Of a stretch of 64,000 nt of DNA, positions 20,210 to 32,200 are shown piece after piece. How positions within the stretch are numbered: position 1 is the stretch's first letter; the number at the start of each line of letters is the position of its first letter. The position numbers and the translations under genes were made by a program. The stretch is taken from positions 41,001-105,000 of the forward strand of contig RPFO01000649.1 in NCBI GenBank assembly GCA_009746045.1. The letters run 5' to 3'. Source of the DNA: Mesostigma viride (lineage: Eukaryota > Streptophyta > Mesostigmatophyceae > Mesostigmatales > Mesostigmataceae). The notes below the pieces were generated by a model. The model was given only the letters and a program-made list of their open reading frames with translations. It did not search any database and was not told where the DNA came from.

Positions 20210-23200
20210 GTACGACGAGCGCTTCCTAGCACACCACTTGTCCTTGTGCAAAATTGAACAGCATATGCGGTGGTTGAACCCCGAAAGTGCGTGTTAAAGC
20301 CCGAGAGTGCGTGCACACTCGTAGTTTGATGTGACGCACCAGCAGGTGCAAGGAAGTCCAGTAGTATTCACCCATTAGAACCTATGCTACGCGGAAACTT
20401 GGCAGCAGCTCGTAGATGCTGGCACGTGAAGAACCTTTTGCACGTAGCTGCAAAACCTACCCAAAACTTACTCGAAAAATCTCGGTTGGTTGTGTTTGAG
20501 ACTAATGATACGTAGACTCCAATTCTACGTTCTCCCGTGGCTGGCGCAGATATTCCTGGATTCTATTATGATCCCGAAAGGAACCGGTATTTCCCTATAA
20601 GCACAAGGAACCCAGCTGCGGGTGTTCCAGCTCCCCCTGGGGCGTCAGGCACCTCCCGACCCGGGCCTGTCCCCTCTCCTCAAGACGATGAGCCCCTGGG
20701 CTTTCCTCCTTCCTTCTATCGACTGCTCAAGGCGCGGGAGATAGGCTTTTCTGCTGGGGAACGCACCCACCGGGATGCACCCTGCGGCCCACCCTCCAAG
20801 CATGGTCCACCCTCCCAGCATGGCCGACTATCCAGTCATGGTCTACCGTCCCATGGTGGCACGCCGTCCAAGCATGACCTATGCCCCCATCGTGGTCCAC
20901 CGTCGCAGCATGGCCAGCAAGCCGAGCGTGGCCGGCCGGCCTCTGCCAGGCCCTCCAGTACCAGTAGCGACGCGCGTACTGCTGGCGCCCCGCGTTCCTC
21001 GTACCACCTGTCCGCGAGGCATACCTCTCGAGGCTTTTGCGCCACGTGCATCGACTCCTTGGCATCACGCACATCGGTGAGGACGCACATGGGTGGTAGA
21101 TTGGTATGGCTTAGGAGGGGTAGGCGTTCGGGGATGGATGGGTGTCGGCGAGGAGGGATGGGTGTCGAGGGGTGGATGGGTGCAGCGGGTGCGGGATGGA
21201 TATAGCTGAGGATGGGTGCCGGAGTGTCGGTGGTGGTCGCGGTTTCCCGCGCTGCCGTCCGTTTCTAGAGGCGCCCTTCCCTCGGTGCCCACTCCCTTTC
21301 TCGTCCGCCTCTCACCCCTGTGTTGCGGCGCCCTTCCCTCGGTGCCCACTCCCTTTCTCGTCCGCCTCTCACCCCTGTGTTGCGGCGCCCTTCCCTCGGT
21401 GCCCACTCCCTTTCTCGTCCGCCTCTCACCCCTGTGTTGCGGCGCCCTTCCCTCGGTGCCCACTCCCTTTCTCGTCCGCCTCTCACCCCTGTGTTGTGGC
21501 GCCCTTCCCTCGGTGCCCACTCCCTTTCTCGTCCGCCTCTCACCCCTGTGTTGCGGCGCCCTTCCCTCGGTGCCCACTCCCTTTCTCGTCCGCCTCTCAC
21601 CCCTGTGTTGCGGCGCCCTTCCCTCGGTGCCCACTCCCTTTCTCGTCCGCCTCTCACCCCTGTGTTGCGGCGCCCTTCCCTCGGTGCCCACTCCCTTTCT
21701 CGTCCGCCTCTCACCCCTGTGTTGCGGCGCCTTCCCTCGGTGCCCACTCCCTTTCTCGTCCGCCTCTCACCCCTGTGTTGCGGCGCCCTTCCCTCACTGC
21801 CCACTCCCTTTCTCGTCCGCCTCTCACCCCTGTGTTGCGGCGCCCTTCCCTCGGTGCCCACTCCCTTTCTCGTCCGCCTCTCACCCCTGTGTTGCGGCGC
21901 CCTTCCCTCGGTGCCCACTCCCTTTCTCGTCCGCCTCTCACCCCTGTGTTGCGGCGCCCTTCCCTCGGTGCCCACTCCCTTTCTCGTCCGCCTCTCACCC
22001 CTGTGTTGCGGCGCCCTTCCCTCGGTGCCCACTCCCTTTCTCGTCCGCCTCTCACCCCTGTGTTGCGGCGCCCTTCCCTCGGTGCGCACTCCCTTTCTCG
22101 TCCGCCTCTCACCCCTGTGTTGTGGCGCCCTTCCCTCGGTGCCCACTCCCTTTCTCGTCCGCCTCTCACCCCTGTGTTGTGGCGCCCTTCCCTCGGTGCC
22201 CACTCCCTTTCTCGTCCGCCTCTCACCCCTGTGTTGCGGCGCCCTTCCCTCGGTGCCCACTCCCTTTCTCGTCCGCCTCTCACCCCTGTGTTGCGGCGCC
22301 CTTCCCTCGGTGCCCACTCCCTTTCTCGTCCGCCTCTCACCCCTGTGTTGTGGCGCCCTTCCCTCGGTGCCCACTCCCTTTCTCGTCCGCCTCTCACCCC
22401 TGTGTTGCGGCGCCCTTCCCTCGGTGCGCACTCCCTTTCTCGTCCGCCTCTCACCCCTGTGTTGCGGCGCCCTTCCCTCAGTGCCCACTCCCTTTCTCGT
22501 CCGCCTCTCACCCCTGTGTTGTGGCGCCCTTCCCTCGGTGCCCACTCCCTTTCTCGTCCGCCTCTCACCCCTGTGTTGTGGCGCCCTTCCCTCGGTGCCC
22601 ACTCCCTTTCTCGTCCGCCTCTCACCCCTGTGTTGCGGCGCCCTTCCCTCGGTGCCCACTCCCTTTCTCGTCCGCCTCTCACCCCTGTGTTGCGGCGCCC
22701 TTCCCTCGGTGCCCACTCCCTTTCTCGTCCGCCTCTCACCCCTGTGTTGTGGCGCCCTTCCCTCGGTGCCCACTCCCTTTCTCGTCCGCCTCTCACCCCT
22801 GTGTTGCGGCGCCCTTCCCTCGGTGCCCACTCCCTTTCTCGTCCGCCTCTCACCCCTGTGTTGCGGCGCCCTTCCCTCGGTGCCCACTCCCTTTCTCGTC
22901 CGCCTCTCACCCCTGTGTTGCGGCGCCCTTCCCTCGGTGCCCACTCCCTTTCTCGTCCGCCTCTCACCCCTGTGTTGCGGCGCCCTTCCCTCGGTGCCCA
23001 CTCCCTTTCTCGTCCGCCTCTCACCCCTGTGTTGCGGCGCCCTTCCCTCGGTGCCCACTCCCTTTCTCGTCCGCCTCTCACCCCTGTGTTGCGGCGCCCT
23101 TCCCTCGGTGCCCACTCTCGTCCGCCTCTCACCCCTGTGTTGTGGCGCCCTTCCCTCGGTGCCCACTCCCTTTCTCGTCCGCCTCTCACCCCTGTGTTGT

Positions 23201-26200
23201 GGCGCCCTTCCCTCGGTGCCCACTCCCTTTCTCGTCCGCCTCTCACCCCTGTGTTGCGGCGCCCTTCCCTCGGTGCCCACTCCCTTTCTCCTCTGCCTCT
23301 CACCCCTGTGTTGCGGCGCCCTTCCCTCGGTGCCCACTCTCCTCCGCCTCTCACCCCTGTGTTGCGGCGCCCTTCCCTCGGTGCCCACTCCCTTTCTCGT
23401 CCGCCTCTCACCCCTGTGTTGAGGCGCCCTTCCCTCGGTGCCCACTCCCTTTCTCGTCCGCCTCTCACCCCTGTGTTGCGGCGCCCTTCCCTCGGTGCCC
23501 ACTCCCTTTCTCGTCCGCCTCTCACCCCTGTGTTGCGGCGCCCTTCCCTCGGTGCCCACTCCCTTTCTCCTCCGCCTCTCACCCCTGTGTTGCGGCGCCC
23601 TTCCCTCGGTGCCCACTCCCTTTCTCGTCCGCCTCTCACCCCTGTGTTGTGGCGCCCTTCCCTCGGTGCCCACTCCCTTTCTCCTCCGCCTCTCACCCCT
23701 GTGTTGTGGCGCCCTTCCCTCGGTGCCCACTCCCTTTCTCGTCCGCCTTCACCCCTGTGTTGCGGCGCCCTTCCCTCGGTGCCCACTCCCTTTCTCCTCC
23801 GCCTCTCACCCCTGTGTTGCGGCGCCCTTCCCTCGGTGCCCACTCCCTTTCTCGTCCGCCTCTCACCCCTGTGTTGCGGCGCCCTTCCCTCGGTGCCCAC
23901 TCCCTTTCTCCTCCGCCTCTCACCCCTGTGTTGTGGCGCCCTTCCCTCGGTGCCCACTCCCTTTCTCGTCCGCCTCTCACCCCTGTGTTGCGGCGCCCTT
24001 CCCTGGTGCCCACTCCCTTTCTCGTCCGCCTCTCACCCCTGTGTTGCGGCGCCCTTCCCTCGGTGCCCACTCCCTTTCTCGTCCGCCTCTCACCCCTGTG
24101 TTGTGGCGCCCTTCCCTCGGTGCCCACTCCCTTTCTCGTCCGCCTCTCACCCCTGTGTTGTGGCGCCCTTCCCTCGGTGCCCACTCCCTTTCTCGTCCGC
24201 CTCTCACCCCTGTGTTGCGGCGCCCTTCCCTCGGTGCGCACTCCCTTTCTCGTCCGCCTCTCACCCCTGTGTTGTGGCGCCCTTCCCTCGGTGCCCACTC
24301 CCTTTCTCGTCCGCCTCTCACCCCTGTGTTGTGGCGCCCTTCCCTCGGTGCCCACTCCCTTTCTCGTCCGCCTCTCACCCCTGTGTTGCGGCGCCCTTCC
24401 CTCGGTGCCCACTCCCTTTCTCGTCCGCCTCTCACCCCTGTGTTGCGGCGCCCTTCCCTCGGTGCCCACTCCCTTTCTCGTCCGCCTCTCACCCCTGTGT
24501 TGTGGCGCCCTTCCCTCGGTGCCCACTCCCTTTCTCGTCCGCCTCTCACCCCTGTGTTGTGGCGCCCTTCCCTCGGTGCCCACTCCCTTTCTCGTCCGCC
24601 TCTCACCCCTGTGTTGCGGCGCCCTTCCCTCGGTGCCCACTCCCTTTCTCGTCCGCCTCTCACCCCTGTGTTGCGGCGCCCTTCCCTCGGTGCCCACTCC
24701 CTTTCTCGTCCGCCTCTCACCCCTGTGTTGTGGCGCCCTTCCCTCGGTGCCCACTCCCTTTCTCGTCCGCCTCTCACCCCTGTGTTGCGGCGCCCTTCCC
24801 TCGGTGCCCACTCCCTTTCTCGTCCGCCTCTCACCCCTGTGTTGCGGCGCCCTTCCCTCGGTGCCCACTCCCTTTCTCGTCCGCCTCTCACCCCTGTGTT
24901 GCGGCGCCCTTCCCTCGGTGCCCACTCCCTTTCTCGTCCGCCTCTCACCCCTGTGTTGTGGCGCCCTTCCCTCGGTGCCCACTCCCTTTCTCGTCCGCCT
25001 CTCACCCCTGTGTTGCGGCGCCCTTCCCTCGGTGCCCACTCCCTTTCTCGTCCGCCTCTCACCCCTGTGTTGCGGCGCCCTTCCCTCGGTGCCCACTCTC
25101 GTCCGCCTCTCACCCCTGTGTTGTGGCGCCCTTCCCTCGGTGCCCACTCCCTTTCTCGTCCGCCTCTCACCCCTGTGTTGTGGCGCCCTTCCCTCGGTGC
25201 CCACTCCCTTTCTCGTCCGCCTCTCATTCCTGTGTTGCGGCGCCCTTCCCTCGGTGCCCACTCCCTTTCTCCTCTGCCTCTCACCCCTGTGTTGTGGCGC
25301 CCTTCCCTCGGTGCCCACTCTCCTCCGCCTCTCACCCCTGTGTTGCGGCGCCCTTCCCTCGGTGCCCACTCCCTTTCTCGTCCGCCTCTCACCCCTGTGT
25401 TGCGGCGCCCTTCCCTCGGTGCCCACTCCCTTTCTCGTCCGCCTCTCACCCCTGTGTTGCGGCGCCCTTCCCTCGGTGCCCACTCCCTTTCTCGTCCGCC
25501 TCTCACCCCTGTGTTGCGGCGCCCTTCCCTCGGTGCCCACTCCCTTTCTCCTCCGCCTCTCACCCCTGTGTTGCGGCGCCCTTCCCTCGGTGCCCACTCC
25601 CTTTCTCGTCCGCCTCTCACCCCTGTGTTGCGTCGCCCTTCCCTCGGTGCCCACTCCCTTTCTCCTCCGCCTCTCACCCCTGTGTTGTGGCGCCCTTCCC
25701 TCGGTGCCCACTCCCTTTCTCGTCCGCCTCTCACCCCTGTGTTGCGGCGCCCTTCCCTCGGTGCCCACTCCCTTTCTCCTCCGCCTCTCACCCCTGTGTT
25801 GCGGCGCCCTTCCCTCGGTGCCCACTCCCTTTCTCCTCCGCCTCTCACCCCTGTGTTGCGGCGCCCTTCCCTCGGTGCCCACTCCCTTTCTCCTCCGCCT
25901 CTCACCCCTGTGTTGTGGCGCCCTTCCCTCGGTGCCCACTCCCTTTCTCCTCCGCCTCTCACCCCTGTGTTGAGGCGCCCTTCCCTCGGTGCCCACTCCC
26001 TTTCTCGTCCGCCTCTCACCCCTGTGTTGCGGCGCCCTTCCCTCGGTGCCCACTCCCTTTCTCCTCCGCCTCTCACCCCTGTGTTGCGGCGCCCTTCCCT
26101 CGGTGCCCACTCCCTTTCTCGTCCGCCTCTCACCCCTGTGTTGCGGCGCCCTTCCCTCGGTGCCCACTCCCTTTCTCGTCCGCCTCTCACCCCTGTGTTG

Positions 26201-29200
26201 CGGCGCCCTTCCCTCGGTGCCCACTCCCTTTCTCGTCCGCCTCTCACCCCTGTGTTGTGGCGCCCTTCCCTCGGTGCCCACTCCCTTTCTCGTCCGCCTC
26301 TCACCCCTGTGTTGCGGCGCCCTTCCCTCGGTGCCCACTCCCTTTCTCGTCCGCCTCTCACCCCTGTGTTGCGGCGCCCTTCCCTCGGTGCCCACTCCCT
26401 TTCTCGTCCGCCTCTCACCCCTGTGTTGCGGCGCCCTTCCCTCGGTGCCCACTCCCTTTCTCGTCCGCCTCTCACCCCTGTGTTGCGGCGCCCTTCCCTC
26501 GGTGCCCACTCCCTTTCTCGTCCGCCTCTCACCCCTGTGTTGCGGCGCCCTTCCCTCGGTGCCCACTCCCTTTCTCGTCCGCCTCTCACCCCTGTGTTGC
26601 GGCGCCCTTCCCTCGGTGCCCACTCCCTTTCTCGTCCGCCTCTCACCCCTGTGTTGTGGCGCCCTTCCCTCGGTGCCCACTCTCCTCCGCCTCTCACCCC
26701 TGTGTTGTGGCGCCCTTCCCTCGGTGCCCACTCCCTTTCTCGTCCGCCTCTCACCCCTGTGTTGCGGCGCCCTTCCCTCGGTGCCCACTCCCTTTCTCGT
26801 CCGCCTCTCACCCCTGTGTTGCGGCGCCCTTCCCTCGGTGCCCACTCCCTTTCTCGTCCGCCTCTCACCCCTGTGTTGCGGCGCCCTTCCCTCGGTGCCC
26901 ACTCCCTTTCTCGTCCGCCTCTCACCCCTGTGTTGTGGCGCCCTTCCCTCGGTGCGCACTCCCTTTCTCGTCCGCCTCTCACCCCTGTGTTGTGGCGCCC
27001 TTCCCTCGGTGCCCACTCCCTTTCTCGTCCGCCTCTCACCCCTGTGTTGCGGCGCCCTTCCCTCGGTGCCCACTCCCTTTCTCGTCCGCCTCTCACCCCT
27101 GTGTTGCGGCGCCCTTCCCTCGGTGCCCACTCCCTTTCTCGTCCGCCTCTCACCCCTGTGTTGCGGCGCCCTTCCCTCGGTGCCCACTCCCTTTCTCGTC
27201 CGCCTCTCACCCCTGTGTTGCGGCGCCCTTCCCTCGGTGCCCACTCCCTTTCTCGTCCGCCTCTCACCCCTGTGTTGTGGCGCCCTTCCCTCGGTGCCCA
27301 CTCCCTTTCTCCTCCGCCTCTCACCCCTGTGTTGCGGCGCCCTTCCCTCGGTGCCCACTCCCTTTCTCGTCCGCCTCTCACCCCTGTGTTGCGGCGCCCT
27401 TCCCTCGGTGCCCACTCCCTTTCTCGTCCGCCTCTCACCCCTGTGTTGCGGCGCCCTTCCCTCGGTGCCCACTCCCTTTCTCGTCCGCCTCTCACCCCTG
27501 TGTTGCGGCGCCCTTCCCTCGGTGCCCACTCCCTTTCTCGTCCGCCTCTCACCCCTGTGTTGCGGCGCCCTTCCCTCGGTGCCCACTCCCTTTCTCGTCC
27601 GCCTCTCACCCCTGTGTTGCGGCGCCCTTCCCTCGGTGCCCACTCCCTTTCTCGTCCGCCTCTCACCCCTGTGTTGCGGCGCCCTTCCCTCGGTGCCCAC
27701 TCCCTTTCTCGTCCGCCTCTCACCCCTGTGTTGCGGCGCCCTTCCCTCGGTGCCCACTCCCTTTCTCGTCCGCCTCTCACCCCTGTGTTGCGGCGCCCTT
27801 CCCTCGGTGCCCACTCCCTTTCTCGTCCGCCTCTCACCCCTGTGTTGCGGCGCCCTTCCCTCGGTGCCCACTCCCTTTCTCGTCCGCCTCTCACCCCTGT
27901 GTTGCGGCGCCCTTCCCTCGGTGCCCACTCCCTTTCTCGTCCGCCTCTCACCCCTGTGTTGCGGCGCCCATGCCTTGGTATCCATGGGCAGACCACGCGA
28001 CACACGCTATCTGCAAACGGTGGCAAGGCCCTCCTGCAACATCTTGCTGTCACCCTTGTGGCAATGGGGATGGTAGAGGGGGGGGGCTACGGGGGATTTT
28101 TCCACCGAGCACACTGACATCATCGCACCAAGCACGCTGACATCACCGCACCGAGGATGCTGACATCACTACACCAATCATGCTGACATCACCACACCGA
28201 GCTTGCTGACAGCACCACACCAAGCAGGATGACATCACCACACCAAGCATGCTGACATCACCGCACCAAGCACGCTGACAGCATCATACTTGCCGCTGCA
28301 TGTCGGCGCCGGATGTGTGCGTGCAGGCCGCCACCGCCGTGTCCATTCACCGCGGGACTGCGTGGCACCCGCCCCCCCTCTGCGGGCCCATGCTCACGCT
28401 CCCCCTGATGGATGGCGACTCGGGGGGGTGCCAGGGAAACCTTGGCTGTCTGCTGGTGGGCCAACGGGACGGCTCGCTCGGGTAGGTGTATGGACCGCTT
28501 GACGACTGCAACCTGCTGGGGTAGGTTCCATCTAGCTGCTGGGGTATGTTAAGTATTATGTTGATTGACTGCCTTCCTGCTCGGGGAGGTTGCATCGCTT
28601 CTCCTTGTCATTGGGGATGTTCATGAGTCGAGCACCCTGCCCGCTCAAGCAGGCTGTGTAATCGACCATTTTAGCTGCTGGGGTAGAGGGATCGCCCATT
28701 CCCTATCCCCTTTTGATGTCTCTGCCATCGGAAGAGGTAGGAGGTGGCCTGCACCACTGGCACTGCCTGCCATCGAAGGATCAGGAATCGTTTGTGTCGC
28801 GGTGACAAGAGCTCCCTCTGCCCGGGTGTGAACGAAGTTCTCGTGCGCCCATGCTCGGATCTGTCGAACCTAAAGGTGCCTGTGTAGGGTTGCGGTCTCG
28901 TACCTGGTCATACTCGCATGGCAACTATTACTACTGCCGCAGAGCCTGTTGCATCCATGGGTCAAGGGCACGCCAGCCGCCAGCCACCCCCTTGGCTGCC
29001 TCGAACCGCCCGGTATCCTCCCGTGATGACATCAGCGGCGCGGTCCACGGTGCACCCTCACGTGATGACATCAGTGGCGGGGTCTACGGCACGCCCTCGC
29101 TTCACTCGCTGGAGCTGACCTGGACGTTTGGGGGCGGCTCGCGGCGGGTGCCCGATGACTCGGCGATCACGTCCCTGTTCACCCTGCCAGATGGCCCAGG

Positions 29201-32200
29201 GTCCCCCCTGGTCGCGTATCCTTGTCCACCCCTCGAACGCACCCCGTTGAATCCCCCTCGTGCGCTTTTTTCACACGCAGGCATGCTGCTTGACCGTGTG
29301 CTTCCTTCCACTGCATGTGGCCTAGTTCCTTACCCTGGGCCCGAGATTTTCCTCGATTACAGCCTTGAATTCATCTTCATTGTACTGTACAGTTCAAGCA
29401 TCCTGCCCCCCTGGTTGGGCATCACCTTGGCTTCACCAGCAATGCGTGTGTGGGTGAGTGCACGCATGCTTCAAGTAGGTAGGTCCAGTCCCGCTTGGCT
29501 GGCTGATGCGTGTTTTTGCATGAATTTGATTGACACGTAGACTGCATCACACTTGTTTTTGCACACTCGCCGCTATCAAATGCATCACAACAAGTTGCAA
29601 GGTGTTGGCACAACTCTTTCACCTTGTTAAAAAGGGGCACAGTTGCCACTCTGGCATAGCTGCCGTGCCGCCAATAGAGTAGGCTTTGCCCATAATGATG
29701 TCCCGGGCAGGCCGCGCAAATGGCCGCATTGAAGCGCCGCCAGAACACCTCCTAGTCTTGTTGCTTTTGTCGTCGTTGCACCCTAGTCTCGGCCCTCGTT
29801 GTACTTTCGGTCACACAAACGCTCTCTCCATAACCGGGCCTTCCTTCCTTCACTCGGATCTCCTCTCCATATTCGCGCCCCACCGTTTGCTTCCTTCACT
29901 CGGATCTCCTCTCCATATTCGCGCCCCGCCGTTTGTTTCCTTCACTCGGATCTCCTCTCCATATTCGCGCCACGCCGTTTGCTTTCTTCACTCGGATCTC
30001 CTCTCCATATTCGCGCCACGCCGTTTGCTTCCTTCTCTCGGATCTCCTCTCCATATTCGCGCCCCGCCGTTTGCTTCCTTCACTCGGATCTCCTCTCCAT
30101 ATTCGCGCCCCGCCGTTTGTTTCCTTCACTCGGATCTCCTCTCCATATTCGCGTCACGCCGTTTGTTTCCTTCACTCGGATCTCCTCTCCATATTCGCGC
30201 CCCGCCGTTTGTTTCCTTCACTCGGATCTCCTCTCCGTATTCGCGCCACGCCGTTTGTTTCCTTCACTCGGATCTCCTCTCCATATTCGCGCCACGCCGT
30301 TTGCTTCCTTCACTCGGATCTCCTCTCCGTATTCGCGCCACGCCGTTTGCTTCCTTCACTCGGATCTCCTCTCCATATTCGCGCCACGCCGTTTGCTTCC
30401 TTCACTCGGATCTCCTCTCCATATTCGCGCCCCGCCGTTTGATTCCTTCACTCGGATCTCCTCTCCATATTCGCGCCCCGCCGTTTGTTTCCTTCACTCG
30501 GATCTCCTCTCCATATTCGCGCCACGCCGATTGTTTCCTTCACTCGGATCTCCTCTCCATATTCGCGCCCCGCCGTTTGCTTCCTTCACTCGGATCTCCT
30601 CTCCATATTCGCGCCCCGCCGTTTGCTTTCTTCACTCGGATCTCCTCTCCATATTCGCGCCCCGCCGTTTGCTTTCTTCACTCGGATCTCCTCTCCGTAT
30701 TCGCGTCACGCCGTTTGTTTCCTTCACTCGGATCTCCTCTCCATATTCGCGCCCCGCCGTTTGCTTCCTTCACTCGGATCTCCTCTCCATATTCGCGCCA
30801 CGCCGTTTGTTTCCTTCACTCGGATCTCCTCTCCATATTCGCGCCCCGCCGTTTGCTTCCTTCACTCGGATCTCCTCTCCATATTCGCGCCCCGCCGTTT
30901 GCTTTCTTCACTCGGATCTCCTCTCCATATTCGCGCCCCGCCGTTTGCTTTCTTCACTCGGATCTCCTCTCCGTATTCGCGTCACGCCGTTTGTTTCCTT
31001 CACTCGGATCTCCTCTCCATATTCGCGCCCCGCCGTTTGCTTCCTTCACTCGGATCTCCTCTCCATGCCCGGCCCTTCCATTCTGTTTTCCTTGATTGGG
31101 ATCTTCTCTGGGTGTCCAGCCTGGGCCAGCTGGGTAGCGCCCTCTCCCCCGGCTGCCTGCGCTTGTGGGAGGTGGGGGCCGTGCCCCGTGGTGATGGTCA
31201 GGGTGGCGCTGCAGGGACGCGGCAACACAGCGGCGTCCACGCGCGGCTGCGATCAGAGCATTTGCTGCGTAAGGGAAGCCTGTGGGCGGCCGCGTGTAAT
31301 GCTGGCGCTGGGGGTGCTTCCACCGCCACCGTCATCGCTCTGGGTGAGTGGAGGGGGCGCTGGGTGAGGATTATGTCGCACACCAACCCCAGGCCTGGCG
31401 CACTGGAGCGCACCGTGTTGGTTGTATGCATTGTTGACAACGGTTGCTTCACTCTATTGCCATACCTGTGTTGTGGGTCCCCCGGTTGTCTGCATCCCTG
31501 CAAGGGGGTCGCATCTGCTTGCAGGCACGCCTCTGTTGGGGCGCGTGAGAGTGTTTGCATGGCGTGGTCTGTGTGTGCATAGGTGCCTGCATGGATTGTG
31601 CGGCTTGTGCGTGCTGGCATACTGCGAATTGATTTGCAGGCACAAGTGTTCATGTGGGTGTGCAGGAGCACATGAGGATGGGTTTGTGCCTGGTAATGGC
31701 AGTATATGGCTTGACAATAATGGATGGCTAATGCTTATACATATGACAAGTTTTGCGGGCTTCGCCCGTGACATTAGAGCTTGTACTTTTTGTGGCCGGT
31801 CCCCGGCCAGGGAGCCCCTGCTAGGGAGATGCGTGACACCACGTACCGCCGCCGAGGGCCAGGTGGCGCTAGCCCGGCCGAAGAGCGCGCGCTAGCTTTA
31901 GGGGTTCGACCACAATCATGGAGGTTTGGCAAAAAGGGTGAAGAAAAAATAGGAAACGAAAAAACGAGACGTCTAGCAAGGTTCGAACCCGTGACTATAG
32001 CCTCTTGCGTCCGCTTATACTGTAGTGTCACGCCTTTGTGCCTGAAGTCTGCGTAACGCATTTTCAGCGAAGTTGCACAGTATGTACATTGCAACTTAGG
32101 GACAAATTGCGCAACCGCGCAGTGGACGGAGCTCGCAAACTGCTCGCGGAGTTCAGCTCCAGATTGACTGCTGCGCCTGCACGGGAGCGCGATGCGCGCA

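Noticed and set aside
21142-28140. 2,332-codon plus-strand frame and long minus-strand frames
   Set aside because: Stop-free 57-bp repeat units (a multiple of three) create them on both strands. No domain, and splice signals place the array in an intron.
29686-31582. Frames of 365-522 codons
   Set aside because: Produced by the 46-bp array; only 31120-31343 of this stretch is supported as an exon.
31970-32010. tRNA/SINE B box
   Set aside because: GGTTCGAACCC fits a B box, but no A box or stems could be placed with confidence.
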